A stretch of 64,000 nucleotides of DNA from Phallusia fumigata. Lineage: Eukaryota > Chordata > Ascidiacea > Phlebobranchia > Ascidiidae. Both the position numbers and the translations under genes were made by a program. This document shows, one piece after another, positions 24,221 through 38,100 of the stretch; within the stretch, counting starts at the first letter, position 1; each line of letters starts with the position of its first letter. The DNA lies in contig QXVZ01029387.1 in assembly GCA_008931825.1 (NCBI GenBank), positions 186,001 through 250,000 on the forward strand, read 5' to 3'. A model generated the notes under the pieces. That model ran no database searches. It had not been told where the DNA came from and worked only from the letters and a program-made list of their open reading frames with translations.

Positions 24221-26765
24221 TGTTGCATAACGTATTTACCGCATATTAATAAACATTTTTCTGAACACAAAATCCTATAATTTTAGATGTTCCAACCAAT
24301 GGTCTGTGACTGTGGCTGACTTCAATCGATCAACACCATTTTGGATCGATTTTAGAGCCAATGCTACGAGAGTCAATGTTTTATTTTGTACGTTATGTAA
24401 TGGTCGTGAAGGTTCCTTTTAACACACACCTTTAGTCTGGCATTAACACATAGCCTATTTTAAGTATGGTTATGTTGGCAGACTTGACTGATATTCCATT
24501 ACTACCAGTCACATGTCGTCAACAACTTGAATCGCCCGGGGCAGTAATTATCTTTCATAAAGTCACACAATAATTCAGCAGAACCTAAACATATGTATTT
24601 AAAACACAAGCCTGCTTTTTCCAGTTAACCACGCCCCAATGACCACATGGTAAAGGCGAGGTTTATATATTCCTGTAGCTCACAGCTACATTACAAACTT
24701 CTGTTAACATTACTAGCCTCGCTATGTTAATAAATGCTACCACGCACTGTTTCCCTAAGCAAACCTTTCGAACATGAACATTGTGCTGCATGCATTTCTT
24801 TACTGCTGACTGCACTGTACTGCTGAGTCAAACAATGCGCTACCATACGCTTCCGCTTTGACTGTAATACTATATAGTAGGCTATGTGGCGACAGATCAT
24901 TAATTAATGGTAATGGGGTATATTTCAGACAATTAACCTTAGGAGTGACAAAAGGTCTACCTAATACATATATATTCATAGTTAAAATAGGAGTCTGTAA
25001 AACCCTAATACACATTCTACTGGTAACAATAAGCAATATTGGCTCTATAAAATGTTAAGAGTCTATTGTATTTCGGCATTAGCGGCTCATTGGTACTATT
25101 TTCTAAATTAGGCAACATCTGGAAAACATCTCACGCTTAAAATAAGCAACACGGCTCTAGTTCTGGCTAAAGAACAATGTCCTATCCTACTTGAACGACC
25201 TGTTTTGTTGACACAAGACAACAGCTCAAATGCGCTCTGCTCGCCAGACGCTTCACGTCATTTCATGCCCCGTTGGCTCTGTTCGCGTAGCAAGTCTTAC
25301 CGCGGATGACTTGGTGTCACATGATCAAGCGGTGATAACCCGTAATGCATCTCGACTTTCGTTTCTCCTCAGTGACGTCATTGGTATTAGCCAGTTATGG
25401 TTAAGACGTGTATAAACGTATTTGCTGATTTAAGCAAATCATAAAATTACTCCAATCAACATGTATTTTTACTTATCGTTTGGTTGTTGTGGGTAAGGTT
25501 TTTAAACTTGTTTTAATTTGCAACACCAGTAACAAACTTTAAACATTTTAGGGGGTTTGTTGAGGCATATCGTAAGTCCGTAAGGTGATTTTTTTAATTC
25601 TTGTCTTTAAAAATCATTCACGTACGCACGCCGCCAAAGAAGATTGATTTCAGATTTGTGTAAAAAAATTGTATCTGCAAAACTCCATGATTTAATTGTC
25701 AATTTTTACGATTGCGTATTGTCACCTAATACTAGATATAGAACAAAGTTTTAGTTGGACAAAACATACTCGACTGAATATCTCCATTTATCAAAAATTC
25801 CGTTTCAGTCCAATGAAAAGCAACTAACACTGTTTTACGGTCAATGTAAAATGTTTACTTCAACATATTTTTTTAGGCGTTTCGATGTGCTAAAACTAAC
25901 GGTACTTGCATGGGCAACAAATAATTTCCGCTTCAACATCAGGAGGAAGATAAACTAAGTTTGCTCCATACCTGGCCGAACAAATTTGGTATTGTAGCAA
26001 AAATTTTGAAAGTTGCTTAGGTGCATCGCTCCTCTCAACCTCAAACGACATGGCTTAATTTGAAGTTTAAAACTCGTTGTATGAAAGCGACTATAAAAAA
26101 GCAAAAGGCGATGAAATGCTAGGAATTTTCAAACACGTCTTTGAACTACCAAATCAAAAGCGCAAGCAATACATCGTTTCATTTCAAAACATGTTTCCAG
26201 GTACAAAAGTTCCAACGTATTCGTATAATTTTATTTTCGATGATTGCACTAGAATATTTAAACACATACAAATACACAACAGTCACATTCTATCCACATA
26301 TACCAGCACCAACAAGCTCATAAATTAAGGTCTGACTAAAGAATTACCACCATACTCCTAAAAACAATACGGTCGCTAAATGTTTCAAAACTTGGAAACA
26401 TGTGTGACGATGCCTGTGGCCAACTACAGACAGGAGAGTAACAACCATGTGGCAACCTGTTATGTTCCTGATTTTGCACATTTATTGCACAAATAATAAA
26501 TAAAAAAAGTTTAATTTATTTGAAGAAAAAAGATGTGTAAAATTTATATGCAGTGGCAATTTTTTGCTGTGAATTTCGCTGTGTGAAGATTGCTACGTCA
26601 TGACATGGAGAGACTTAAAGGTGAATGCGTCCATCAGGAAGTTAGTCAACCTGACCAATTACTCTCTGGCAATTTCGTTAATTGATGCGGTGCTTGATGA
26701 CGTTTCGGTTTCTATAAAAAAAGATGTCACAGTATTTTAAGCTGCTTCTTTGCTACCCGTAAAAT
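24221..26765. other. Spacer between CLEC16A 3' end and coiled-coil gene
   Basis: AT-rich with no supported exon. A reverse-strand AATAAA (forward TTTATT at 26481-26486) is a candidate poly(A) signal for CLEC16A. The 24221-24700 part is the presumed promoter of the coiled-coil gene. Confidence 0.5.
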
Positions 26766-29700
26766 TTAAAAAAGTAAGAACATGTGAGTACCTTTTCCTT
26801 TCTGTGTTGCTTCTTCAGCAATTTCGTTTGGTTCCTGTTTCGCATTTACTTCCTCACTGTCTTCTGACCGCGAGTCCTCCGATGACGTCACCACTTCGAC
26901 TGACATCACTTCGGGGTTGGATTGAACGACACCATCAGGTTTTGATGCTTGGTCCTGTGCATCATCTGCAATTTCGGCCGAAACCTCGATGACGTCACCG
27001 TCGGATGACGTCGGTTTTTCGTCGCTGGAGCTCGAAGAACTCGACGAAGCACGTGACGGTGACGACAGAAGGGGAAGTCCCAGGTTACCGACGCGAGCTC
27101 CCGTTTTTACCGGTGACACACGGCTTGCTGCATGCCCAGGTCGTTTCAGCAGTGGGTGAACGCGAGCTGTCGGTGTGCGGGAGAGATCTCGTTGATTGAG
27201 CGCCACCCCTGGCCGCTGCGCGTCAGTTCTTAACACTTGCGGCTCGGCGAAGGCACGAAATTGGCTTCGTGGCGCCTGGTAACCTGAAAATTGTAAACCA
27301 AGCAGTTGTTACATCACCACGTCTGCGATTGTAAGAGTTTTGTTTTTGGACATAATGAATACGTGAAGCTGAAACTTTTGTTTGGGCAGATTGAATGTTA
27401 TTTGTTTGTAAGGCCGTTTGATACCCGAGAAAATGCTTCAGAAGAGATTTCTAGATAATGATTAAAGATTTTAGAGAATTTTAACAATCATTTTATCGCT
27501 ATAGTCCGCAACAAAACACATCACGTACAAAAGATTTAAACTTCAAACTGCATTAAAAATACCGGAGTTAAGCAGATAGCTGGATGAAAATGGATCGTCA
27601 TGTGCATCTGGTGACACACCCAGCAACACAGCAATACGACGTGTCTTCAAATGACGAGCACGCATGCGACCTTTAGTCAAACGTTGTTTGGCGGCCATAC
27701 ATCTGTCGCAAGTCCGAAGGTTAGTAAACATTAACTGGTTGTACTTCTTGCCGAGCGTTTACGCGAGGAACCACGTTACGAGATAAAGCAGAGTACCACG
27801 GTGTGATTCGGTAAACTGCAAATGTCATCTTAAAATATTTCACAAAGGAGCAGCCAGACAACACAATAAAAAACTTCTTTAAAAAACTCTTAAAAGTCTA
27901 AAAACGTTCGTTATGTTTCAAAAGATTACCTACATTGCGCCTTTGTTCATTAAACACAGAGAATGTTGGACATCGACGTAAAACTTAAAGAAAATATTAT
28001 TTTGCGATTTTTAAGTACACTGTAAATAGGGAGCTGTGTGGGTTCTTTTACCGAATGTGATCGTCAAATACGAAGTTTGCAGCAAGCATTGGAACTCTTC
28101 GCGATCCCGAAGGTTTGTGAATTGTAACGTGAAGTGTTCTGCTGTCGTCCGGATCGCTACTCACTTCAACATCCTGGACAGCACAAGCAAAAACAATGAG
28201 ATCAAATGTTTACTCAACATTACAAACATATGATCAGAAAACAGGATAGGTCACAGCAGTTAACACAGGTCTGTGCATGAATTAATCAACAGGATTCAAG
28301 CAATCTGCAAATGTTGCTTGTTCCAATTATAGAAATAGCCTTGAAGTTGTGAAGACACTTTTGCATTATCGGGACATTTACTTTAAATTACGCCCTACAC
28401 TTTTCCTCAGGACAACATTATTGTAATAATCGCTTTAAAAAAGACAGGGATTATGGATCACTAAATTATTTATGACATATCCACTAAATATTTATCAAAC
28501 ACTGGACAGACAAGTGGACAAGGCCTGGTTCACAATATCTTACCTGCAGAAATCCAGAAAACTTCACTACGCCCCAACCCAGACGTTTGTTGTCAGGTTC
28601 CACCAAAATAAGTTGGTACAAATCAACAACCAAGAATCTGCGATTTTTGCTGTCCTTGCCCACAACTGTGCATGCAATCAGGTCGCTGTTGTCTGTATTG
28701 TAGTTTAGTTGTGAGCAAAATGTCTGTTACATTGACACTAATCAAAAAAGAAACTTACTGAGGTCAAGTTTGTCGTCAGTCTGAATGCAATCTTGTTCCC
28801 TTGTCAACGGAAGTTGTGTTTCCACTTCTTTGCAAAATGTTAGAGAAATATCGCGCAGTGCAAGGAACACACCAATTGACTGCAACACAAAAGATTACAT
28901 GTTTAATATTACATGCTGTAACTATTAAACAAAAATTGGAAACCACCACGATTATATTTATAAATCTAGTATTATAAAAAACATAAGTATATGTCCGTGG
29001 TTCCAACACTTCTGGTAATTATCCACAAGTAGGTAACTAAGTGACTGTTAGCGAAAAATAGCACTATTTTATATTGAGTATAACACAACTAGCAAAATTT
29101 AAGAAAAGAATTACGTAAAATGTGGAAAAAAGAAATTTGGTCTAAACAGAAATGAGGAAATAAGATATCTCACCCTTCTTATTTGTTCAGTAGGTCCACA
29201 TGGCAGTCGCTTTGTGAATTCAATACCAGTGAGTGGAGTAACTGTTGGGGGGAGCAGCAAGGACGAATCCATCATTAGATATTCAACATTGAACGGTTTG
29301 TTCTGACCACATGAATAAATGTCAATCACTGTGCAGGACATTTTGCAACATTTTAAATCCTTACCATAAATGTTCTGTATTCATCTTCAAAAATGTCCAA
29401 AAACATTTCCTCCTCCTGTTGGGGTAAGACATGTTAATTTTTTGCACCACAAACCCAGTGCCTGCCCTGATGTAAGCTGTGTTATAACTTGTCGGGATGG
29501 GCTACTAAGCCAACCAAGCAGAATGTTAAGCCACAGTTCAAGTTACCTAGCTTCAAACAACCAATTTAAATGTGATTGGCTAGCTTTTTCATACAAAACT
29601 ATCTTCGTAAAGTAAAAGGCCATAAGCGTGGAAGTTTCAGTTTAGGAAACAAAAAGTACAGTTTCTAATTGACTGTTTCATATACTCGAGATGTCATAAG

Positions 29701-32700
29701 GCTCGAGGTATGGTCAAACATGATATCAAACATCACATACCTGCAAACATTTCTGAAGGTTCTGCATGCTTTCATTGCGAGATTGCTGCAAAAATTGGCA
29801 ACAATATTTGTGTTTACAAAATACAATTCAGCAGTACTGAGTTTATGTTAAGTATATGTCTTGTTTACAAATGGGTGAACAATTTGTGACATTAGGCAAT
29901 GGTAATAAAATTTATGGTTGATGAAATTCTTTTCATAAAAACCAGAAACTGCAATATTACATACCTCAACACATGTGAGATGATGTTCAGGCAACACACA
30001 ATCCCCATTCTTCATTCCCAACTTCTTCAACAAGGTAACAGTCAATCGAAGGGTGGCCAAGCGAATTTTGCTGTCTGCAACAGAAGATAATTTACTTCAT
30101 TTGTAAAAAAATATCCTGTTTAGCAGTAAATGCATCAGATTTTCCTGAATGTTTTGCACCCACTATTTCTGTCACATTTCAACTGCACCCTATGTCTTAC
30201 TGCAAACAAGTAAATGAACAAGATTTAAATTGAGATTCAAAGTTTCAAAGGAAAAACCAAGATTTAAACTAAAAATGAAATGTAATTTTGTAAAACAATT
30301 TATATCTCTGTCTTCTTGATCTTAACTCCCACATATTCATATGATTTTTCATGGATAGACAAGGGTATATCTTGAACAGCTAACCTACCAATGTGCTGTA
30401 CATTCCTTGCAAAGGTATTTATTTGGATCAGATTATGAACAGTTTCACACCTGGTTTAACAGCTTTGCTTATGATTCTTAATAACCTCTCAATCAACCAA
30501 TGACAATAGGACTCATTCCGTTTCTCCCCTTCAGCCATCCCGAGTTGAACTATTCGCTTCAGTTCACAGCTAATACCTGACAAAAAACATTTCACAATAA
30601 AATGTGAGATATTTTGTCTGTCAACAAAAGGTAAAGAGTTTTGCTGACAAACACATGTAACTGTTTGAAAACTCATTGCAGTTTTGGACATTAATTACCA
30701 CAAATGAACACTTAGCAAATTCATCTTTGAATAATTACAAATCGTGTACATATTACCAAATGTTCAGCCTGTAAAGTAATGTCAATATAGCAATGCAAAA
30801 AAAGCAGTAAACATGCAAAATAGTCAATTAAAGGCATAAACTTGGAGGAGACATTTTTGTTCGGTTAAATACCAGTTAGGCAAAAACATGATTTTTAAGC
30901 AGTAAAACACATGTTTCTTCACACAATATAAACAAATAGTAGTTTGTTGCAACAGAGTCATAGTGTGTTCACAAAATTACAAAACAACTGCAAATTTTGT
31001 GTACACAGGAAGTGTTAGCTTGTAGTTTTATATTTTGAAAACAGTGGTGGTTATATTGTGAGTACTGTCAGACTTAATAGGTTTTTGGGGTCTTTTTGCA
31101 GTTGAAATATATTTACAATTTCAACATCGTACAAATACTGAGCTAATCAACAAATAATCTGCAAACAATTCATTCATCCATGGTAATTGCACAACGTCTT
31201 ACTCACCAGTTCCTGTCATTCATGAGGCAATAAAAACAAAAATTATAATGAAGTAAAGTCAATATAGAAATGCCTGATGTTATCGTTACCAATTATACAT
31301 TTGTTTGTACACATTTACACAACTGTCTTCTACATACATTTAAGAGCATTAAACAATAAATTTGGGTCTATACTTTTATCTGAGAAACACAAAATATTAG
31401 GCTAAGGTAAAGATAAATGTATTATACCTTTGTTTTGAAGCATGGCGTATAGCAAGCAAAGAGCAAATATTGCAGTGTAGTCATTTTCTGTACAGTTTAG
31501 AGCACTGTAGATTGTATCCAAGAAAGGCCTATGCAAAAACCCGTTTGTCAAAGTATTCAAATTTCATGTAAAGTTTTGGATGATGACAGTTATATAATTT
31601 AACAAACATACTTCAGGCAGCAAAACATGTATGTATGTTTGATGTTTAAGAAAAAGTTAATACAAAATGCAATCAAATCAATAACATATGTCTCCTTCAG
31701 AAAGGAGATCACTAACAAGTAAAGTTAAAATCATAGTTAGATCACACTGCATAATAATTTTTTTTTATAATTGGAGACAAACAGTCTTAGCAATAAACTG
31801 ATGATAACACTGATTGCTGAATTAAGTATGTACAACAACATTTAACAACACCTGTCAAGATGGGGTTCTTGTGATATTGAATTCGGACTTGCTTCCAGTG
31901 AACTCCCTGATGAAGCTGCAAAAATTAATTGTTGCCTTGCAAATACATAACAGTTGCAATTAAATTGAATTGTTTGGACCATTTAGTACATTACCTGTTT
32001 GAGACGCAGCAATGCTCAATTGACGTTGAAAGAATTCACTTGATACACCAACAGGCAAAGTTTCAGCATCAGGTTCTGGGCTACTTTTTATTTCAACTTC
32101 TTCATCTGAACCTGGAAAGTAGAGTAATTAATTCAAAGCACTGTGGTATGGGACCCCTTACATCCAGGCTACAATGCAACCCATATTCCTTAGATTCCCC
32201 TGATTTTGAAAAGAAAAATTGGTTAAGTAGTGTGATATGTTTGGTATGATTGGCTGTGACATATAGCAAACCGATTCAACTGCTCAGTTCAAAATACTGT
32301 GTGTGAAACATAGTCATGGTCATTTTTTTCACAATTCAAAACATAACGTTTTATTTGTCTTTTAAACTTGCTTCATATAATAAAAGCTAAATGTTTTAAT
32401 TAAATTCATTTCCAGTTAAACAAATGTTTGTTGTGTGTAAAAAATGAAATGTACTACAAACCCAGGTTTCTGAAGTTTGGTCTTTTCTTGTGTTTTTGTT
32501 TCTTTCTCAACTTCCTTGATGACAACAATTTTTCGAGACTTTCTGGTTGCTGAAGAAGCTCTTTGTGTTCAATTGGCTAAAAAAGTAAAGATCAAAACAT
32601 TTATCACAAACATGTGCTAAATACAACAAGACACTTGTTCTTAGTTTTAAAAATACAGACAAATTTAGATTAATAATGTCCTATGATAGATTTACTGGTA

Positions 32701-34616
32701 TAAGATTGGAAAAAAATGAAACTAAGGTAATAAACAAAGATATACTCACTGAGGTTATAAACAAAGATTCAAGATTTTTTGTAAAAATCACTTCAGCAAG
32801 TTGGTGCACCAGTGTTTCATGATGAATAATGAGAAATACCTAAAAACAATCATTCATTGTTCGAAAAATCAAGAAGTAAGGCAAAAATATTATGACAAAC
32901 AAAAGGTGACTTCAAATAGGGAATTGAAATTAAAAACCCTAAAAAATATGCCAAGAGTTAGAAAACAAGCAAGCATAAAAACATTAGAGCCAGGCATGCA
33001 ATTGCCATGAAGTTTTTGGACACACTTACTTGTGATAGAAGAAACAGGGCTGTTACGGAGTTTACAAGAGGCTTTCCCTGAAAAAACAATAAAGTAAGTA
33101 GTAACGGTTCTGTTTTCACAGACAAACATCATTATTATACATCTTAATAGCTATGGCAATGTATTCCAAATGCTAAAATTTAGAATGCAAAACAACTACT
33201 CAGTGGGCAAACACTTACATTATCATCTCCAGGAGCCCCATCTGCTAGTGAGCGGACATACAATGGAAAAAAAAGTCGGTGAAGCAAGTGATCAATTAAA
33301 ACCTTATTTAACATGTTGTTTTCCAATGTCACAATATCATTGAGGTAATGAAGGTGATCCAAGTGTTCAGCAACAATATCTCTGAGTCTGTCACTTTGCT
33401 GGTGACTAAAAGAAAAGACGACTTAAATTATTTCATTCAACAAAATGCAAAATATATTCCCAGCAAATACTTACTCTACATTCGCCCTCACACAGGCATC
33501 AACCTGTCTGACATGCTCAGCAATGAACCACACAAGATTGGAAAAATATGGAGCAGCAGTTTTATCTTGGATGAACCTTAACATTGCATGGTCATTGACT
33601 GAAACAGAATTATATTCATTAATAAATTTAAGTTGAAAGTACTCACACAGGTGTTTTAAAGATTACATACCCTTGTACACATTTAATGTAAGAGTCCGTA
33701 CAGCAATTCGCACCATAGTTTCAGGATGATTGAAAAACTTAATTCCTTCAGTGTATAGAGCAAAGTCGTCAGTATGCTGCATTATAAACGAGACACATTT
33801 AATTTTTTTTAGGTATGGTAGTTTCTAAAATAAACAAACAACGTCAAACTAGTCTACAATCCAAAGAGCTATAGTTTATTACTAGTATGTACCTCGTTGT
33901 AAAAGAAATGGATGGTGTGTTTGTTCAGTCTCAGTGACAGGGTCTTGAGAAATGAAATGTAGTATGCCATTACCTCCTCATCCGAGAAATCAAATTTGTG
34001 ACAAATGACCTCATTTACATGATTATTGGAAAGTAGATAATCTGCATAAAACCCATATGATAGTTGCTTTGAAATACATGAAGACAAAACAACAAATTGT
34101 CCATGCACAATAACATTACTTGCTCACTTACACAAGGAAGTTTCATGTTGAAGATTCTCAAAAAGAATGTTCAAAGTTTGAAGAAGTTGTACACAAACAT
34201 AATTTCCAGAGTTCTGTTCCAAGATGTTTAGAAAAAACAGGAACATATTTTTCTCCAGATAAAACCTACAAAATCAAGATGCAACAAAAATCATCATTTC
34301 ACTGTGTAAATGTTAATCAGAGTAATAAAACCCACTCGAATACAGAACTGTCATTTTGATCTCCCCAAATTAGAATTTCTGACATAGACCTTAGTGCTTC
34401 AACAATAAGCGACTTATTGTTTTCTGTGATGGTGTGATTTTTAGTCAGAACATGGTGAAGGTACCTGTTAAACAAAAACAAATACATACAGTTCAAGAGT
34501 GTAATATCATAATATGGCTATGCTAGTTTTAACTCTTCAAATAAATACCTCAAATGCTCCAGAGAGTGAGGGTTCTTTGGTGGTTTTGGTCCACCAAGCC
34601 ATCCCCGACGTTGCAT
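26766..34616 (-). CDS. CLEC16A: CLEC16A orthologue (Drosophila ema), 23 exons
   Basis: Exons (high to low): 34549-34616, 34336-34464, 34132-34265, 33893-34041, 33671-33776, 33475-33598, 33219-33405, 33030-33077, 32750-32839, 32462-32576, 31995-32111, 31852-31915, 31428-31528, 30451-30576, 29965-30074, 29741-29785, 29365-29415, 29174-29302, 28759-28879, 28544-28692, 28052-28173, 27563-27702, 26766-27283; about 980 aa, all phases agree. The FPL-type N-terminal region is very close to human ([60 protein letters not shown]). The last exon is low-complexity and Ser/Glu-rich, as in the variable vertebrate tail. The family acts at endosomes and lysosomes in autophagy and mitophagy (with RNF41/NRDP1 in mammals). 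Despite its name it has no C-type lectin domain. It shares a 574-bp spacer with WDR59. The 3' stop is the first in-frame one; a further 3' exon after a GTACTC donor cannot be excluded. Confidence 0.95.
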
Positions 34617-35190
34617 TGCAAATTTGAATCGAGTTAGTTAGGTTTTTCAATCACACTTTCCATCCAAATTATACGTTGGTATTATAAACTTCATATACAC
34701 ATGTACCTTTGCAGCAGTCGGTGTTATAGGATCAAGACTATCCCCAAACAAAAAAGGTTCTTCACAACACAAGCACAAGCATATCTCATATATCTACAGC
34801 CGAACCTTACTTATACGTTCACAGCACAGCAGTCTCCTAATATTTAAACCATTTCGTTATTTTTTTCATTAACATCAGCTCGCGACTTTATCTGCACTCT
34901 GCAGTTTCATTTCTCATTGGACCAAAGACAAATCAGACCCTGACTCGAACAGTAAACATCGGATTCTCTCAAACAGAAATGAGAAACTTTCAAAGTTTCG
35001 ACTCTCGAGTCTCGAGCCAGGACTCTGTATTTCGGTGAGAGCAATATTTGCTTTTTTCTCAACGTGGTTTTTAGCCAAACTGTTCGTCACGCTTGACGAC
35101 ATTTACAAGATCGGGCGCCCGGTGCAACGAGAGGGCTGTTGAAAGTTTACACAATTGTTTTTGACAAGGTGCGTTTGCAAAGCGGTCAAA
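34617..35190. promoter_or_regulatory. Shared promoter region of CLEC16A and WDR59
   Basis: This is the 574 bp between two divergent start codons. CpG is noticeably more frequent here (for example CGGGCGCCCGG near 35113, TCTCGAGTCTCGAG near 35004) than in the gene bodies on both sides. An ATTGG (inverted CCAAT box) lies near 34916. No TATA box was seen. Transcription starts cannot be placed from sequence alone. Confidence 0.7.
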
Positions 35191-38100
35191 ATGAACCAGT
35201 GGTCAGCGGAAGATTCTATAATCGCCCAGCATTCAAATACACAGGTATGTCAAAACTATTTGTATTTAAACCTTGATTGCAAAAGTAAATCCACCAATGC
35301 AGTTCCCTTTTTACATCTTAAGTATTTTGATTTTGCTTGCACAGAGTTTTAATTAAATGGGTGTTGTGTTTCAGGCCAGTGCAATGTCTGTAAATGCTTT
35401 GGGTGACCTGGTTGTGTTGGGTTCACGTAGACATTTGACGTTAATTGACCTAAAAGAACCCCAAAAGGTTGTTCGAAGAGTACACCTAACTAACAAGTGG
35501 GACATCAGTCATTTGTTTTGGAATCCCTCTGTCGCACACAACAACTACATTTTAACAACGGTAAGAAACTATAGTAATGGGCAACAATCAGTTACATAAG
35601 AGTAAAGTTTATATGCATGTTATTTTATAATTCATAGCTTTTATCAATCCAAAACTTTCATAAGAAAACTTACATGCAAAAGTTTCTACCGCAACAGTGT
35701 GTTTAAGAACATTCTCTAGTTCGATTAGTGGTTTTAATTTTTCTGCACTTATATAATCACAGTACAATCAATGGGCTGATGTATGGAGATTTGATGAAGG
35801 AATGGAGAAATGTGTGGCACAACTGCAGGGCCACACCAGGGCAATAAGTGATGCTGATTGGTCAGCTGTTAATCCAAATCTGTGTGCAACATGTTCCTTG
35901 GATACCTATATTTACATATGGGACATTAGAGATTTAAAGCGTCACAAATTTGCCATTTCAACAGTTTGTAAGTACTGTATGATTTATTTCTATCACAATT
36001 GTAAGTCTTTCATATACTTGCCTGCAGCTGGATCAAGTCAAGTTAAATGGAACAAAATAGATGGAAACTATTTATCAACTGCTCATGATGGCAACATAAG
36101 AGTTTGGGACATAAGAGTATGAACTTTGTTTTTTTGTTTGTCTTAGCATTAACTATTCCAATAAAATTAGCATAATCATTTGTGTCTTTAAATAAGGTAT
36201 TTTAACACTTATTTTAGTCACTAAAATAGTTTCCATCACATGTCTTTTATTTTAAAGTGTGTCCACCTATAAAACTAGTAGTACATTTATCATGTAGAAT
36301 GTGAAAACCGCCACACATTACATAACTGCACACCTTTCAAAAATCAATTACCTTGACTGGGATCCACACAGTGAACATACACTGGCATCTGCGGGTCAAG
36401 ATTCAACGATCAAGCTTTGGAACACTACAGAAACACCACGGAAAGCAGAATTACAAATGACTTTAAAACATCCCGTTTGGAAACTTTCATACACTGTAGG
36501 CAGTTTTTTTAATTTGAATATTTGTGAACTGTAATATTTTAACAATGTTGTAAACTGCTTTTTACTTGTTTTCTTGTTTTTTGTTGAGTTTTTAAAAGCC
36601 ACTTTGGCCACTTTAGTCTTCGGTCTTAATGTGCTAATATTTAAAAAAAAAATTAATTAATAGAAATAAAAAATTTAGCACACAAACAATAGCCACTTAG
36701 GAAACGATCAAGTTGATTACATATCCAGCAGTGCATTTTTGAAATGAACATAACATTTTTCTAGCCATTCGGTTGTGGTTTGTTTTCTGTTGAGTTGGCA
36801 AACTTCAGAGAAACTCCTTTGACGCTGTGGAATGTAACTGAACCTGACCAACCTGTTCATAGTTTTGTTGGACACAATGACGTCATTCTTGGATACCAGA
36901 TTACAAAATCAAAATCCGGTTGGTAAATTAATAAAATATATAATAGATAACACAAACACATGTACTGTAAAACCTGAAACCATTACAAAAAACTTTTATT
37001 TTTCAGACACAAACTGGAAACTTGTCACATGGTGCAAAGATCAAACCCTTCAAATACGCAATCTTGATCAAAACTTGTTGTTCGCTTGTGGAATGTCAAA
37101 GGACTCAATTGATCCAGCACCAGAAGATGAAGAAGTTTATAATTTTATGCATGATGTTGCTGTTGAAGATAAAGAACCTGCAGAACCAACACACTCTGTA
37201 TCAAACATAGTTCAGTCATCAAATTCTAGTGTTGGTAAGATTGGTACCTTTTTTAATTTGAACTAAATTTAAAAGTGAGTTTACATATTTTCCTAATGGC
37301 ATTTAATTTCTTTCATTTTTGTATTATGTGACATCTAACTATAAACTTCAGGATATTGTCCACTTCAGGCAATTAAGCATTGGTACTCTTTGTTTCTGTT
37401 ATTATGCGATTTATAAAGTTCTGGTTGTACCAAGTTTAGTATTTTAGAGTGGTGAATAGTTTTTGGTACAGTCCGTTAACTGACCACGGTTGTTAGTGGT
37501 TACCAAGTCAGTTTTGTCAATAATAAATCTACAAAGTTTACCATAAAAAAATTGTATAACATGTTAATACTGAAAGACTGTGGTACATGGCTAATATTAT
37601 GTTGTTGCTTTTTTTCTAGAAAGTAATGTTTCTTTACTGCCTGGAAGTTACAAATCTGTTTCACATGAGTATGCTGATGGTTCCAAAGACAACACACCTA
37701 GTGAATCTTTTCCAATCAACAAGTCGTTGACAATCAGTTCTTCTGCAACTGCCATGCATTCACTGGAACAAGAATTTAAACTTCTCAATGTTTCACTGCC
37801 TAATCTACGACTCGATGAGGTATAAACATAACAAATTTGTAAGCAAAGATTTTTGGTGGAGGTCCCTCTTTAAAAGAGGCATATTTTGTTCTAACATTTT
37901 GTTGTTGTTTTTTTCGTTATGCTTCTCTGCATGAAATGTTTGATCAATTTAGGTAAAGCTTTCGAAGGTAATAAATTAGATCATGGTAGTGTGTCAATGG
38001 TTTGTTTTACCCAATAGACCCAGCATATACCTTGTGGACCAAGCATTTCTGCATGCTGAAACTAACACACTACAAAACGCTGTAGAAACCAGAAGAATGT

